Source of the DNA: Arcuatula senhousia
Lineage: Eukaryota > Mollusca > Bivalvia > Mytilida > Mytilidae
Length of the DNA: 64,000 nucleotides
Assembly (NCBI GenBank): GCA_963971305.1
Contig: OZ020303.1
Location: 66,216,867 to 66,280,866 of the forward strand
Direction: 5' to 3'
The position numbers and the translations under genes are program-made. How positions within the stretch are numbered: position 1 is the stretch's first letter; each line of letters starts with the position of its first letter. The notes beneath the pieces were generated by a model that searched no databases, was not told where the DNA came from, and saw only the letters and a program-made list of their open reading frames with translations. Below, piece by piece: positions 22,352-35,300 of the stretch.

Positions 22352-23860
22352 ATGTACAAAAGATGGTAAATCTCCCTGAACCTGAAGGGAGAGGGAAATA
22401 TCATCTTAAAGCTGGTATGTTTTGCAATACTCTGAAAGCATGATATATCTGTTTAATTACACATTGTATTAATTTCTGTAGACTGTTTTAACAACATCAC
22501 CGATATCCAAAAGTCAGAATAAACTTTGAGGGAAGGGGCATGTGCACGCTAGGGTTACTGTGTAAAAAATAAAGGGTTAACTATTAAATGTGCCATTAAG
22601 GCAATTGCCCTACTTTATGACAGTGGCAAATTGGTCAGTGGATCAAATAAATATGATACATGCAGATGCATCATTAATGTTTTAAAACTACAATTTATCA
22701 ACAGATAAAACATTTTGTACCTGGTACAATATAACACTATAAGTATTTTAATTTTCAGCCATGCTTAAGCATTAAGTATCATGTAAATTCTGTACGTAAA
22801 GGATTTTTTTAAGACCATTTACATATTTTTAGTGGTTTGCATTTTGACAAATCTGCATTTAATGGACAATTTATCATAATTTGCATAATTTGTATTATGG
22901 AAGGAAAGTATCTTTACGTCAGAAGGGCTCAAGGTGAGATGATTTCTTGATGTTTATTTGGTCATGCGGTACAAATATACCGATATATATTCTCTTGTTG
23001 TTCTTTTTTCAGTATTTTATTTGTCTAAAAATAACAAAAACTTGTTTGTGTTTAATGTTTGACATGACAGTTGTCATGTTCATAAAGTAAAAGACATTAT
23101 TCTACAAAGATACTGGAAATGAAAGACAAAGTTTTGATTTTTATGTATCATAAAAATATGTAATACTGCACTTCCATATTACAATACATGTACAGTGTAA
23201 AATGTACATGTATCCGCTTTTATTGTCAATATGACATCCATCAATTTATACCCATTTCAGTGTACATGTATATATGTTGTTCAAAATGTTTAAATTTGTA
23301 TATTTTCCCCTATATTGGAACTCAATCTCATTTTCTGTGGTTACATCTATTGCATATTCTGGCCAATACACTTAACATTTTCAACTGTTCAAATGCCTGT
23401 TTTAGCTTTTAATGCACAACATTTGTACAAGTGTTTTTCTTTCAATACTTTTTTGTGTGCCTTGGACCATCCAGTGTTTTGATTCAAATGCTGCTGATGA
23501 GAGGTTACTCATTGAAATGTGTGTATACAGCATAAACAATAACCGTTTTTATACTGATTTTAGTATTTTGTTTTTTAAGACATCATTTCATGTTGCACAT
23601 CTCAAATGTTACATACAGAGGGGTAGACATTGTAAGAAAACTCATGAGTCCTCTTGTTTCTTGCAGTTCTTACCAAATTTAATTTCCAGTCATACTGGAG
23701 GAGGCTTAATATAAACCCACCATACCAGACCTGAATTTTTGCTTTTGATTTTTGCATTAGTACTATATTTTAAATGTATAAAATGTAATCTTGGTAATAA
23801 TGTGTAACTGTTATGAAAAGAACATTCAATACATTATTAGCCATAGGGAAATTATACATG

Positions 23861-23951
23861 CTGCTGGCGGTTGTCCATTGTGGTTTTTCTAAATTGCCGT
23901 TTAATTGTGGGCTGTGTCGCGTACACTTATTCCACATCTCTTTATTTTCTA
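23861..23951 (-). repeat. Copy of the repeat inserted in the Penelope-like RT
   Basis: The reverse complement matches 15160-15252 closely (TAGAAAATAAAGAGATGTGG, then CAATTTAGAAAAACCACAAT). Only about 90 bases are shared, so one or both copies are truncated. Confidence 0.65.
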
Positions 23952-26152
23952 TGCTGTAGCTATTTTGAAACAAATACCTTAAGAAGGAAATAAGAAAATA
24001 AAAGTACATTGTAATTGTCCGTGCAATGTACGCTAGTTGTAGTAAGAAATATAACACCACTTATACAATTTGTACCTATCACCATAATTACATGAATTAA
24101 TTCTTTGATCGTTAACTCTTGACTTGTACGAAGTTTATACTCCTAAGTCTTTCCTTAATGATGAATTCTCATTGGAGTTTAAGACTCATTATTTTTGTTA
24201 CAACAAAGTTTTTATTGTAAGATCTCATTTAAGTTATTGATATTAAGATCATATTTACATGCATGTAAATGGTCAGAGTCAGTTACATGTAGTTAGTTAT
24301 TACTTATTCCAAAACAGCACAAATTTCAGTAAATCAGAGAGATCTATGTAAATGTACAGATTTCACATAAATTGGTCAATGGTTGAAATGACACTCAATT
24401 ACTTCTTTCATTGTTATTATTAATGGGGAACCAATTTTGTGGTTTTGGTAAGTTGCTAGTCGAACAAGAAAAAAAGAATCCAAATTAGTGGGTTATACAC
24501 AAAATGTACATCTATGGTTCTATATTGGTTCCTTCTACCAATGTGTATAAATCATGAAATTTGAAATACAATAAAATTTCTTTTATAGGGGAAACAACGA
24601 AAATTGATTGCGATAAAATAAATCAATCCACACTAATTAATGATGAATTATTTAGCAGAAAGTAAACAGAGATCTATCATATTATATGACCTTGACTTAT
24701 TAAAAGACAATAACGGATACCTATCAGGTATAAATTGTTACATGTACATGTAGGGTATGGTAATACTGACATGACGGACACAGTTGCACGTTGATAAACC
24801 ATAGGCCAAACAGGCCTAAAAAATTTCAAACATACAACAGAATGTGTGTTCCTTCATATAAAGCCAATCATAGGCACACTACATACATGTAGCAGCTCAT
24901 CAAAGTCTCTGTTTATTCGCTGTGTCCCCAACAATCTTTACTTCAAAATTTGATGCCTCCCCCCAAAAAGAAACAGAAATGTCATTTAAACCTTAAAATA
25001 ATTTGTGCCTATAAAAAGTGTCAAGTGATGTGTATTCCCCTAATACTTGTCATTTATAACATACATGGTGTATTTCTACATATGTATCTTTACCATTAAG
25101 CTGTAACAATTAAATTATCAAGAAATGTAATAATATTTTGGGCCCTTTGGCTACATGTACCATTAGCGGCAATGGATAAGAATCTCTGTGTATTATGTTC
25201 AATCTGGTTGTGCAACATTACGTCTTGACCTTAGACCCAAGAAAAACTTTGTATCAATTATGTCTCTGAATTTATGTAAAAATTACTATGGAAGCTAATA
25301 GGATTTAAATGAGAAATGACATTTGCCTCATGTTTATGAATTTTTGATGATGTTTCATCATAATTTTGTCCTCTGCTGATTACCTTGAAATTGAAGATAG
25401 TTTTCATTATTCTATTAAAATGAGCATGTTAAAGCTGTTAAAGATACATGCAAAAATACTACTTAACAACTGTTTGATGTCAAATCACTTGTGAAATGGG
25501 ATACTGTGTGAGGCAGATATATTTTGTGAGATACTTGTACATGTTGTAGTTGATATGAGAAACCTTATACATGTAGGATTAAAACTTGGGGTTGTATTGA
25601 TTATGTTACATGTACATGTATGCTTGGCTTAACTATCAGGCAAGTCTTTTTTTCTTATTTGTATAACATATATAATATTGATGTATAATCATGATATTTT
25701 ATATATTTTGCACAGTTGGAAAGCGAATTTACAATGTATATAGCTTATCTAACATGTCTATATGCCTATTTGGTATGAATGGGAAGGGATCGATTGAATG
25801 TTTAAAAAAAAAACTGCATCTAATATACATACATGTACGTACATTGTACATGTATGTATTTGTAGCCTGCAGTTTAGTTTGTATATTTATTACTACAAGA
25901 CCATGCTGAAACCTGACTGTGTTAAATACTTCAGAAGTCCTCATGGGTTAAAGGATGCCAATGCAGTTAAAGGGGAAAATCCTCTGGACCGAATGATGAA
26001 TCTCAGCTGCAGGTCTTGTACACCCAATGCGGATTCATGTAAGAGAAAACAGCTTTACATGAAAAGTAACTGATTAGTATTGTAGGAAAAGCAGAATTAT
26101 ATTTTTTCTTTCATGATCTGAATTTTTTTAAACTATCTTTTGTCTTTTTCAG

Positions 26153-26355
26153 TGGCCAGTGAAAGAACTTGATCTGAATTAAACCAGAACAGAGCAAACA
26201 AATCTATTTGAAGATTTAAACAATGACGACAGTAGAAGAGGCGGCCCCTGCTGGGGAGATAAAAATAGTAACACCAGAAACTGTCACAGAGCCAACGCCC
26301 ACCACAGCTGCCACACCCAAAAATGTTTTGGTTTATAAAGTGAATAGAAAAATAG
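26153..26355 (+). CDS. Dab: Dab coding exon 1 with 5' UTR
   Basis: Acceptor TCTTTTTCAG at 26152; 70 bases of 5' UTR; ATG at 26223; donor GTATGA after G26355. Encodes a 44-residue Thr/Pro/Glu-rich N-terminus ([12 protein letters not shown]...) that is not part of the PTB fold. Because it begins at a 3' splice site, at least one further non-coding exon lies upstream. Confidence 0.85.
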
Positions 26356-29300
26356 GTATGAAACTGTTAGCATGAAGCTATAGCACAAGAGAGATACTGA
26401 TAATTTTAGGTCTTGCTGACCATGTTGCATGACATTTAATTTTTGTCTGGCTCACTAATCAAGAGTTTAATTGTAATTACAATGCATCTTCGCAATCTTC
26501 ACTTGAATTAAATCTTCATGTTATATACATTTACATGTAGTTATAATAACAAGGCCTTTGAAATGGGGGGGGGGGTGCCTTGGATGCGATTGCACCCGCC
26601 TTTTCCCAAAAAAATCTCAACTCCTCTTGATATGTATCATGTGTACCAAAACCCACAAAAATTCGTCTAATTTTAGAAAATTTCTCCAGTTGGTAGGGGA
26701 CCTTCCCCTGCACCCACCTTTCCAGAAACCTGGCAACGGCCCTGAATAAAAAAAAAATTAATAGAATGCTTTGTTTGCATAAAGAAAAAAGTAATAAACA
26801 TGATAAAGTGTTTGTTATTCATTATGGTAATTTCCATGTGCTTGTTTCAAAAGTAAACAGAAACTTCCCATTGAAACGGTCATTTTTGAACATCTACATG
26901 TCATACCGATATGAACATGTGTGTGATAAAAAATCAAACAACTAACATACATGTACATGTATATAAATAAAGCAATTTATATGCTGAATCCAGATTTATC
27001 TTTGGTCAAATTAGAATAGATAAACAGTATGAAACACATTGTTTGATGGGTGAGCCATTTTATCTTCAAACTGATAATAATAGGTCGGATAGTGTATAAA
27101 AATTAATATATTCTGACTTATTTATATGGGTTTAGAAGATTGAATTGCAATGTAGTTCAAACAAAAAGAATTAAACTTGAAAAACAGTTGTAGGTTCACA
27201 AATTATTACTGCCTAAGAATGAAAAATTAATATTAAAGATCTAATGTAAAAAAAAAAGAGGAAAAAATTTACATCTACATTATATCCGCGCCTAGACTGC
27301 TAGAGTGTAAATAAGAGATGGGTACTTTTATAAGGTGAAATTGACCCATACATGTAGATGCATACTTAGTACTATATCATGTATATACTCCCACTTCTTA
27401 AGCAGTCATATAATAAATGAATGCACTTGGCAACTGGTGAGCAAATCAAAACAAGAAATCACTGTCCAGCACAGTTTCAAAATGTATTAAATTTAAAGAA
27501 AAATTGAGATCCATTACATTGTAATACAATGCTTCAGTGATTTTCTTTTAATATATCATAAAATTAAGAAGCAATTAAATCAGTCATTTTTTACTTATGA
27601 ATTTTTCTTCTTTTTTTTCAGATAAAAATGATCCAGATAGATTCAAAGGAGAAGGGATCAGTTTTAATGCTAAACTTATTGGAATAGAGGAAGTTCCAGA
27701 ACCTAGAGGGGACAAAATGTGCCAAGAAAAAATACAAAAACTAAAGCAAGAAATCAAATCTTTAGGAGTACATAAACAGAAAATCATCATTAATATTTCT
27801 GAGGAGGGAATTAAACTTGTCGATGTTCGACATGGTGTAAGTTACATGTGTATGCGTTTGCATATAAGACAAGAAAATCTCTCTTTTATACATGTATCAT
27901 CAAAACCACGAAACCTTTAAAAAGATAATTCTGATATAAAGAATGAATATTTCTCTAATTTTCACCCGATTTATCAACCTCTCAACAAGTTGTGGAAAAA
28001 CATTTCCAACCTCTAGAGAAAATTTTGTTCTCAGCGTAATTGCACGTGCAATTGATGTTCAACCTTTTTTTCAATTTTTTACCTGACAGGTAGACATTAG
28101 AGAAAAACCTTCTACAACTTAATTCTCAATGATTATGGAATTTCTAACATTTCGGGAAATAAATTTGATATTTTAATCGCTCGGCAAGCCTCACCATTAA
28201 AATAATCAAATTTATTTCCCTCGATGCTAGAAATTCCATAATCACCTCGATCGCGTTGTAGAAGCTATATTTCTATAATTTTCATCCAATTTAACTACTT
28301 TCCAGCCAGTTGTGAAAAAAAAATATTTCTTCTCTCTAGAGAATTTTAAGTTCTCATTAATTGATTGGTCAATTTTACAGTAGGTGTGGCCATTGGGACC
28401 GAAAACTGCAAGAAAAACATTTGCCGATAAATATAGTTCCTTTAGACAGTCACAATATATTTTAGTTTACTTTTGATATTTTCTGACATAATTGTTATTA
28501 TTATGTTATTATAAATTATGTTCATGTATATCATAAAAACCTAAATGTTTAGATTGAAACTCTTGGTAAAGCGTAATAATATACTGACCAAATCAAAGGT
28601 AAGGAGAATTTAAACTTTAACTGAAATGAATCTCCTTTCAATTTGGGTTACTGGAAAATTAGAGAAACAGCGTCTTACATCATTTCTCGTGGAATATCAG
28701 ATTTCTCAATCTCGATAGTTTAATGACAGAATTTTAAGCTCTCGACAGAGTCTCGAGCTTAAAATTCCATCATTTAACTATCTTGTTTGAGAAATTTAAT
28801 AATCCACTTAAAACAATGTAAGAAGTTATATATATAAACGACTCATCATTTAGAATACACCAGCAATTTCAAAATAAAAACCAAGCAGAAAACAAATGGA
28901 TGGCTACAACTATAACCAGTTGTGTCTGCTTGCCATCTTGATGTGGTACAAAACAACTATTGGACATATCAGAGAAATAAGTAAAAGCTAGAATTCATCA
29001 AATGGGACTAGATTATTAATGATTGATTGATTCTTAGCGTGCGTTCGGAGTCCACCCATGGGTAACCCATAGACGGGAAATTGGTATCTTTCAACTCAGA
29101 ACACTGGTTACCTTTATCTCTTTCATTTGTCTCTTATTATCCACAGGTAATGATATAAACAATATTTCATCTCCGCCCTGCCTTCCTTTCTATGCTTTCA
29201 GCCATGATAATGCTAATGATAATGATAAAAGAGTTCCAAATTAGCTCACCAATAGAAAATTAATTACTTTTAACTTTGGTACAAAGGTAACCCCCGTTCG

Positions 29301-32300
29301 GAGTTATTTTTACTCAATGGTGAAAAATTCTACCCTGGGTACCTTAGGTGGAATTCCGAACGCACCCATAGTAAAATGACAATTCTTTAGATAGCCTAAT
29401 TTCATGATCTTTCTACAAGACAAAACTAAATTTCAATTGAAATATTCAATAGCCTAATTTACATGCTAATAATTACATTGAATAGTGAATTAGTCGACAT
29501 TTGTTTATAATACAAGACTCAATTGACACTTGAGAGACAAAATTTGAATGGCCAAACTGAATTTCGTTGTAGAATATATGATGATCATGGTATAAAACAT
29601 GATAAAATCAAGTGTAAAAAAAGTTTCTAAATGTGACTACTGTTAAATTATTTTCTTTTTCAGTTTGTGGAACATTCACATCCAGTACATAAAGTATCAT
29701 TTATATCACGAGACATGAGTGATTCTAGAGCCTTTGGTTATATTTATAGCAGAGAAGATAAAAAACACATGTTTCATGGAATCAAAACAGAAAAAGCTGT
29801 AAGTCTTCTGTTATTTCACAAAAAAGCAAAAGAGTTCAAATGGAACATTGATCCAACATTCAAATATTATAAGTATGAAAAGGCCAAGACCAAATTAGTT
29901 CATATATAAAACACAAGTCAGATAGCTAGTAATTTACAAAGGTCAATGGAAATTGTAAAAAAAAAAAACGCAAAAACATCATGAACATCCATCGAACAGA
30001 AAGCATATTAACATTTTTCCAAACATGAAAATAAAACCGGCAAAACTTTTTCATATACTATGGCACAAATACCAATGTGAACTGCTATACAGTATGTGAA
30101 CTGGGCATTCATGTCCCTGCACACAATTCATAACCTTTGGCATGTATTACCAATAATGAGAAATATTATTTAAGAAAGTCATAATTATCTTTCTTTGGAC
30201 ACTCTCTTGAATATAACATTTTTTCGTGAAGTGATAAGTTTGACAAATGAAAACTTTTGTTTGAACTGTGTGTCTATCTGTCTGAATATGTTTATTATCA
30301 ATTGACGTTACTTGTCAAAAAAGTAATGAAGGAACCAATAATTGTCTGTCAATGCAACAAATCATGGTTCCTTTCTCTGTCCATGTGACCTTATTTTGTG
30401 TAATTTAATAGGCTGAAGCTGTAGTATTAACACTCGGAGATCTATTCTTATTTGATAGGCTGAAGCTGTAGTATTAACACACGGAGATCTATTCTTATTT
30501 GATAGGCTGAAGCTGTAGTATTAACACTCGGAGATCTATTCTTATTTGATAGGCTGAAGCTGTAGTATTAACACTCAGAGATCTATTCTTATTTGATAGG
30601 CTGAAGCTGTAGTATTAACACTCGGAGATCTATTCTTATTTGATAGGCTGAAGCTGTAGTATTAACACTCGGAGATCTATTCTTATTTGATAGGCTGAAG
30701 CTGTAGTATTAACACTCGGAGATCTATTCTTATTTGATAGGCTGAAGATGTAGTATTAACACTCAGAGATCTATTCTTATTTGATAGGCTGAAGCTGTAG
30801 TATTAACACTCAGAGATCTATTCTTATTTGATAGGCTGAAGCTGTAGTATTAACACTCAGAGATCTATTCTTGTTTGATAGGCTGAAGCTGTAGTATTAA
30901 CACTCAGAGATCTATTCCAAGTTATATTTGAAAGAAAAAAGAAAGAAATGGAAGAGGCAAAGAAACAACAAACAGAACAAACAGAAGAGAAAAAAGAAGA
31001 TCCTAATGGTAAAATATCATATTTAAAAAATCAAGATGTAAAATCTTTGAGGTGTTAAGTGTGCACAGAATTGGAGTGCAAAACTTAGAGGAAATAGTCA
31101 ATTAAAAAAACAAAATGAAACAAGGTTTAACCTTTTCTAAGGTTTAGAATATATGAATCATTCTACAAATCTTAGTTATTTGAAGAAATAAAATGATTAG
31201 ATGTTGAATAATATAAATACAAATTACAACAAAATTCCTGAAATATGAATTACACAGCATTTGAAGTACATGTAACTTTATCTTGCAATCTACAACAGAA
31301 GACTAGTGGTCACTCTGCTGGGTTTTTTTTAATTTATTTGCTACATGTAAATAAAAAAGAAAAAGAAAAAAAAATCAACACGAATTTCAAAGTTATCCAT
31401 GAAAGGTCCTTGTGGAGATAAAAAATGTGTATGAACAGCTGTCATAAAAAAGTCACCCCAGTATTGTTTTATATGGTTATGCACAGATATGGAATACATG
31501 TAAGAGACACAGCATATTAAAAACAGGAAGTTTAAAAAATATTTTGATGAAAATTTGTTGACTTTTTCAGTAATAAAGCTTGATGGAGAACTAGGCACAG
31601 AATCTAACACAGATGAAGAACCAGTTTACTCAGTGAGTATTTATATCAGTCATTAGATATATCTTACCTACATGTAATGTATTAATATTAGTATGTATTT
31701 ATATTGGTTGTAAAGTGAGTTCTCACATACTAAATCACAGGGGTTCAAATTAACATTTGAAAGCAAAAGGTCCAGGACTTTTTAAAGGACTAGGTGGAAA
31801 GTCAAACAGATGTTATTAAAAAAGTCCTAAATATGAATTACTGTAAATACATATAAGTCCAGGACTTTTGTGACAAGAATTTTTATACAACCGCAAATTT
31901 TTTGCGATCGTATTATGTTATGGTGATGTCGTTGTCGTCGTCATTGTCGTTGTCTGTAGACACTTTGGTTTCCGTGCAATAACTTTAGTTGTAAGTAAGC
32001 AATTGTTATAAAATTTTGATATGATGTTTATAACCACTAAAGGAAGGTTGGTATTGCATTTGGGGTTTCTGGCCCCTACGGTTTTAGAAAAAAGGGCCAA
32101 AAGTTGCTAAAACGGGTGTATTGACAAAACGTCTGTAGAATGTTTTATTTTCATCCGATTTTGATCATTCTTTTTTTATTGTATTCCTCAATAAATTCTG
32201 TCAACAAATGTAACAACACCTTTTATGTATCTTGTACTGTTACATTGCTATAAGGGGTCAAAAAGGGGCCACACCCAAAAAATCGACTTTTTTATTTGTT

Positions 32301-35300
32301 GTCCAATTTTCAAAAAAAAATTTTTCATTGGAATCCTTGTGAAAATCCCTGCCTGCGTTTTTTAATCTGATTTGCAATATCTCATACCGTTTTAGAGAAA
32401 TTAGGGGTCAAAGGGGCCAAAAACGCCATTGATAAGTTTGTCCAGGCAAATAGTTTTTTACCAATATTTAGTTGTAGTGAGCCAGCCAATTGTTATGAAG
32501 TTTAAATATGATGATTATATCCACTAAAGAAATGTTGGTTTTGTATTTGGGGTTTGTGGCCCCTACTGTTTTAGAAAAAAAGGGCCAAAGGGGCTAAAAC
32601 GGGTGTATTGACAAAACTGTTGTAGAATGATCATTATTCATTCAATTTTGAAAATTCTTTTTTTGTTGAAGTGCTCATAAAATTCTGTCTACCAAATGTG
32701 TCAATGATTTTGATATACATGTATTTCACCATTACATTGCTACAGGGGGCTAAAGACAGGCCAAGCCCATAAAATCAACTTTTTTATTTTTGGTCCGATT
32801 TTCAAAATCTTTTTTTTCATTGGAATCCTTGTGAAAATCCCTGGCTGTGTTCTTTAAACAGATTTGCAATATCTCTTACCGTTTTCGAGAAATTAGGGGT
32901 CAAAGGGGCCAAAAACACCAATTTTAAAAGTTTGTCAAGGCAAATAGTTTTATACTTAAAATTACGTTGTAGATATTACATGTATATAATTAAGGCTTTT
33001 TGTATTAGATGTTGATGTAAATAAATATGTGTCAAAAATGCATTTTTAAGTCCACCACAGGATGCATGTGTCAAAAAGCTTTGTAAGTCCACCATGGGCT
33101 TCATGTGACCAAAGCAATGGACTATCCATTTTAGGCCTCCAACGTACAGGGATAAACTTGTTGCGGTCGTATCATGCTGCGCTCAGGGTAGCTTTTTATT
33201 AAGGTCCGGAATCAAATATTTAAGGTCCCGGACCTCGGACCAGTGCTAATTTGAACCCCTGAAATCAATGTTAATTTGTTTGTAGGTATGGTTTGCAATT
33301 GACTAGATATTGACACATATTTAATGTATGATATTAACTATATTCAAGATACATGTAAATATAAGCATGTTAAAATAATCACTGTGATTCATAATATATA
33401 AGGATGTTAAAATATTCAGTCCATTTGACAAAGGGGGTCTGTTTGAATATAGTGCTGTAAAATTTGACCATATACATTTAAATGGTGTTTCGATGAAAAA
33501 TTTAGATATTTTTTTTCTTTCTCCTGATTTTGTGCAATAAAATAATACATGAAAAGCAAATATAATGTTTCAAATCTCATATCATCATTTTAATTCATCT
33601 CATCGTAGGAGCTTTATATTTACCATGGTTATGATGAAATATCTGAACCTATTTATGATGTAAGTCACTGATGTTGTAATTGGTGTTGTCTGTTTTTATT
33701 TTGCATTAGTCATGTTAGTATTTGTGTTGTTGTTAGAACACTATGATGTTCACATATCTTTATCACTGTGTGTTTTTTCAAGGATAAGGTTTACATTATC
33801 GAAAGTGCACAATTAAATCTGTTTTCAATGTTAATCTGTACATGTACTGCTAATTGGAAGTTTCGTACCTCTTAGTACTATTTGAATTGTATTTTTTATT
33901 CAGTGTATAAAGATATTCTATTTTGTATATGGTTTTAGGTGTAATTGCCTGAATTGATTATAAACCATAGTTTTGAGATAATATTTTGTTCATGTAAAAA
34001 AAAACACACACACAAATGACATGATTTATTTTCAAACAACATTTTGTGACATAGAATATATTTAGGGGGCATATAGTGTTTAGGTCTGTTCGTCAGTCAA
34101 TTTGTCTGTCTGTTGTTAAGGCCATCCCATATGTTGCAAGATGGGGCATAATTTTTTTTGGACATATTCTTGTTTATTAAATTTTAGATTAATTTCCAAT
34201 AGATAAATGCTGATTTGCATAAAAAATGAGAAATTCACCTTTTTGCACTAAGCAAATTCACAATATAATCAGTAAATTAATTCAAGGAAATTAAAACTAT
34301 CAATATTTACATTTCATCTCTCATTTCACTACAAGATTGACCAATGGCAGATCCAGGGGGAATGTGAGTCTTGGAATCCCCCTCCTTCAGAAAAAGTTGT
34401 AATTTCATGCTGATTTTTTGGCAAAATTATTTTGTGACAACTTTGATCTTCAGTGTACTAAGGGAGGAGCACCTCTCCCCTTTCAAAAATTCTTTTCATT
34501 AAAATAGATTTTACTAGAAATGCTACATGTATGTTTTATAGGGACTCCATTAATGGAAAATGAACATAGAAGGGATGTAACTGTGTTCTGATACCTACTA
34601 CACCTGGGAAAAGCCCTTACTTTCAAATAAAATTATTTTTACATAAAATTAGTCTTTTTCAATAGAAGTTCCAAGTTCAAAAAGGATCAAATGGAAAGCA
34701 ATTGAACTCAGTACTTTGAAGCACTGGCTGTGGATAAGACTTCTTGCATAAACTTAAGAAAAAATTCATGATACTGTGAACATCATGTGGAATGATGTAG
34801 TTTTAAAGTAATATGTGCAGGGTTTCATATTTAGGTTCATTCTATCCCTTATTTGCAAGTGAAAGGCCATTTTAGTCTTGTCAAGTGGTGTCCATATGGT
34901 CATTAGTATTTTTTATAACAGAATTGAAATATTGCAGGATTTAATGTTTAAAACATAATAATCATACAAAATAAAAAACAAACCCCCCACATTCATGTAC
35001 AAAATGAATTCTAAATAGTCATATGGTGTTATGGGGTTCATAAATATTGTGATTTTAATAAAAGTCATTAAAGTCCTATGATTTTGGTAAAAAGAATGAA
35101 TAATCGTATAAATTTCTATTATAAAGATGTCCTAGCAAAAGAATTTGATAATCATATGATTTTACAGCAAAAAAACCGGTCAGAGCTCTTTGGATAATGA
35201 ATATTACATGACTTATGTGCAAATCTTTTGTGAAATAAATGGTAATGAGATGTGGACTAAGTGCACATGTACACTACAGAACCTACACAAACTAGGGATA

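Larger units (their letters stand above)
20846..26152. other. Intergenic 5' of Dab, repeats and MITEs
   Basis: Holds two MITEs and one dispersed-repeat copy, listed separately, plus many TACATGTA / ACATGTACATGTA palindromes (for example 21330-21370, 21570-21580, 21655, 22050, 22120, 23190, 24740, 25830). A slightly richer stretch at about 25900-26040 ends at a donor-like GTAAGA and could be a Dab 5' UTR exon, but nothing proves it. Confidence 0.45.

Noticed and set aside
23490..23520. Possible extra hammerhead (CTGATGA...GAAA)
   Set aside because: The two boxes are present by chance, but no stem I partner or NUH cleavage site is placed correctly.
30410..30881. CRISPR-like array
   Set aside because: The units are contiguous without unique spacers and match the start of a Dab exon; this is an animal intronic minisatellite.
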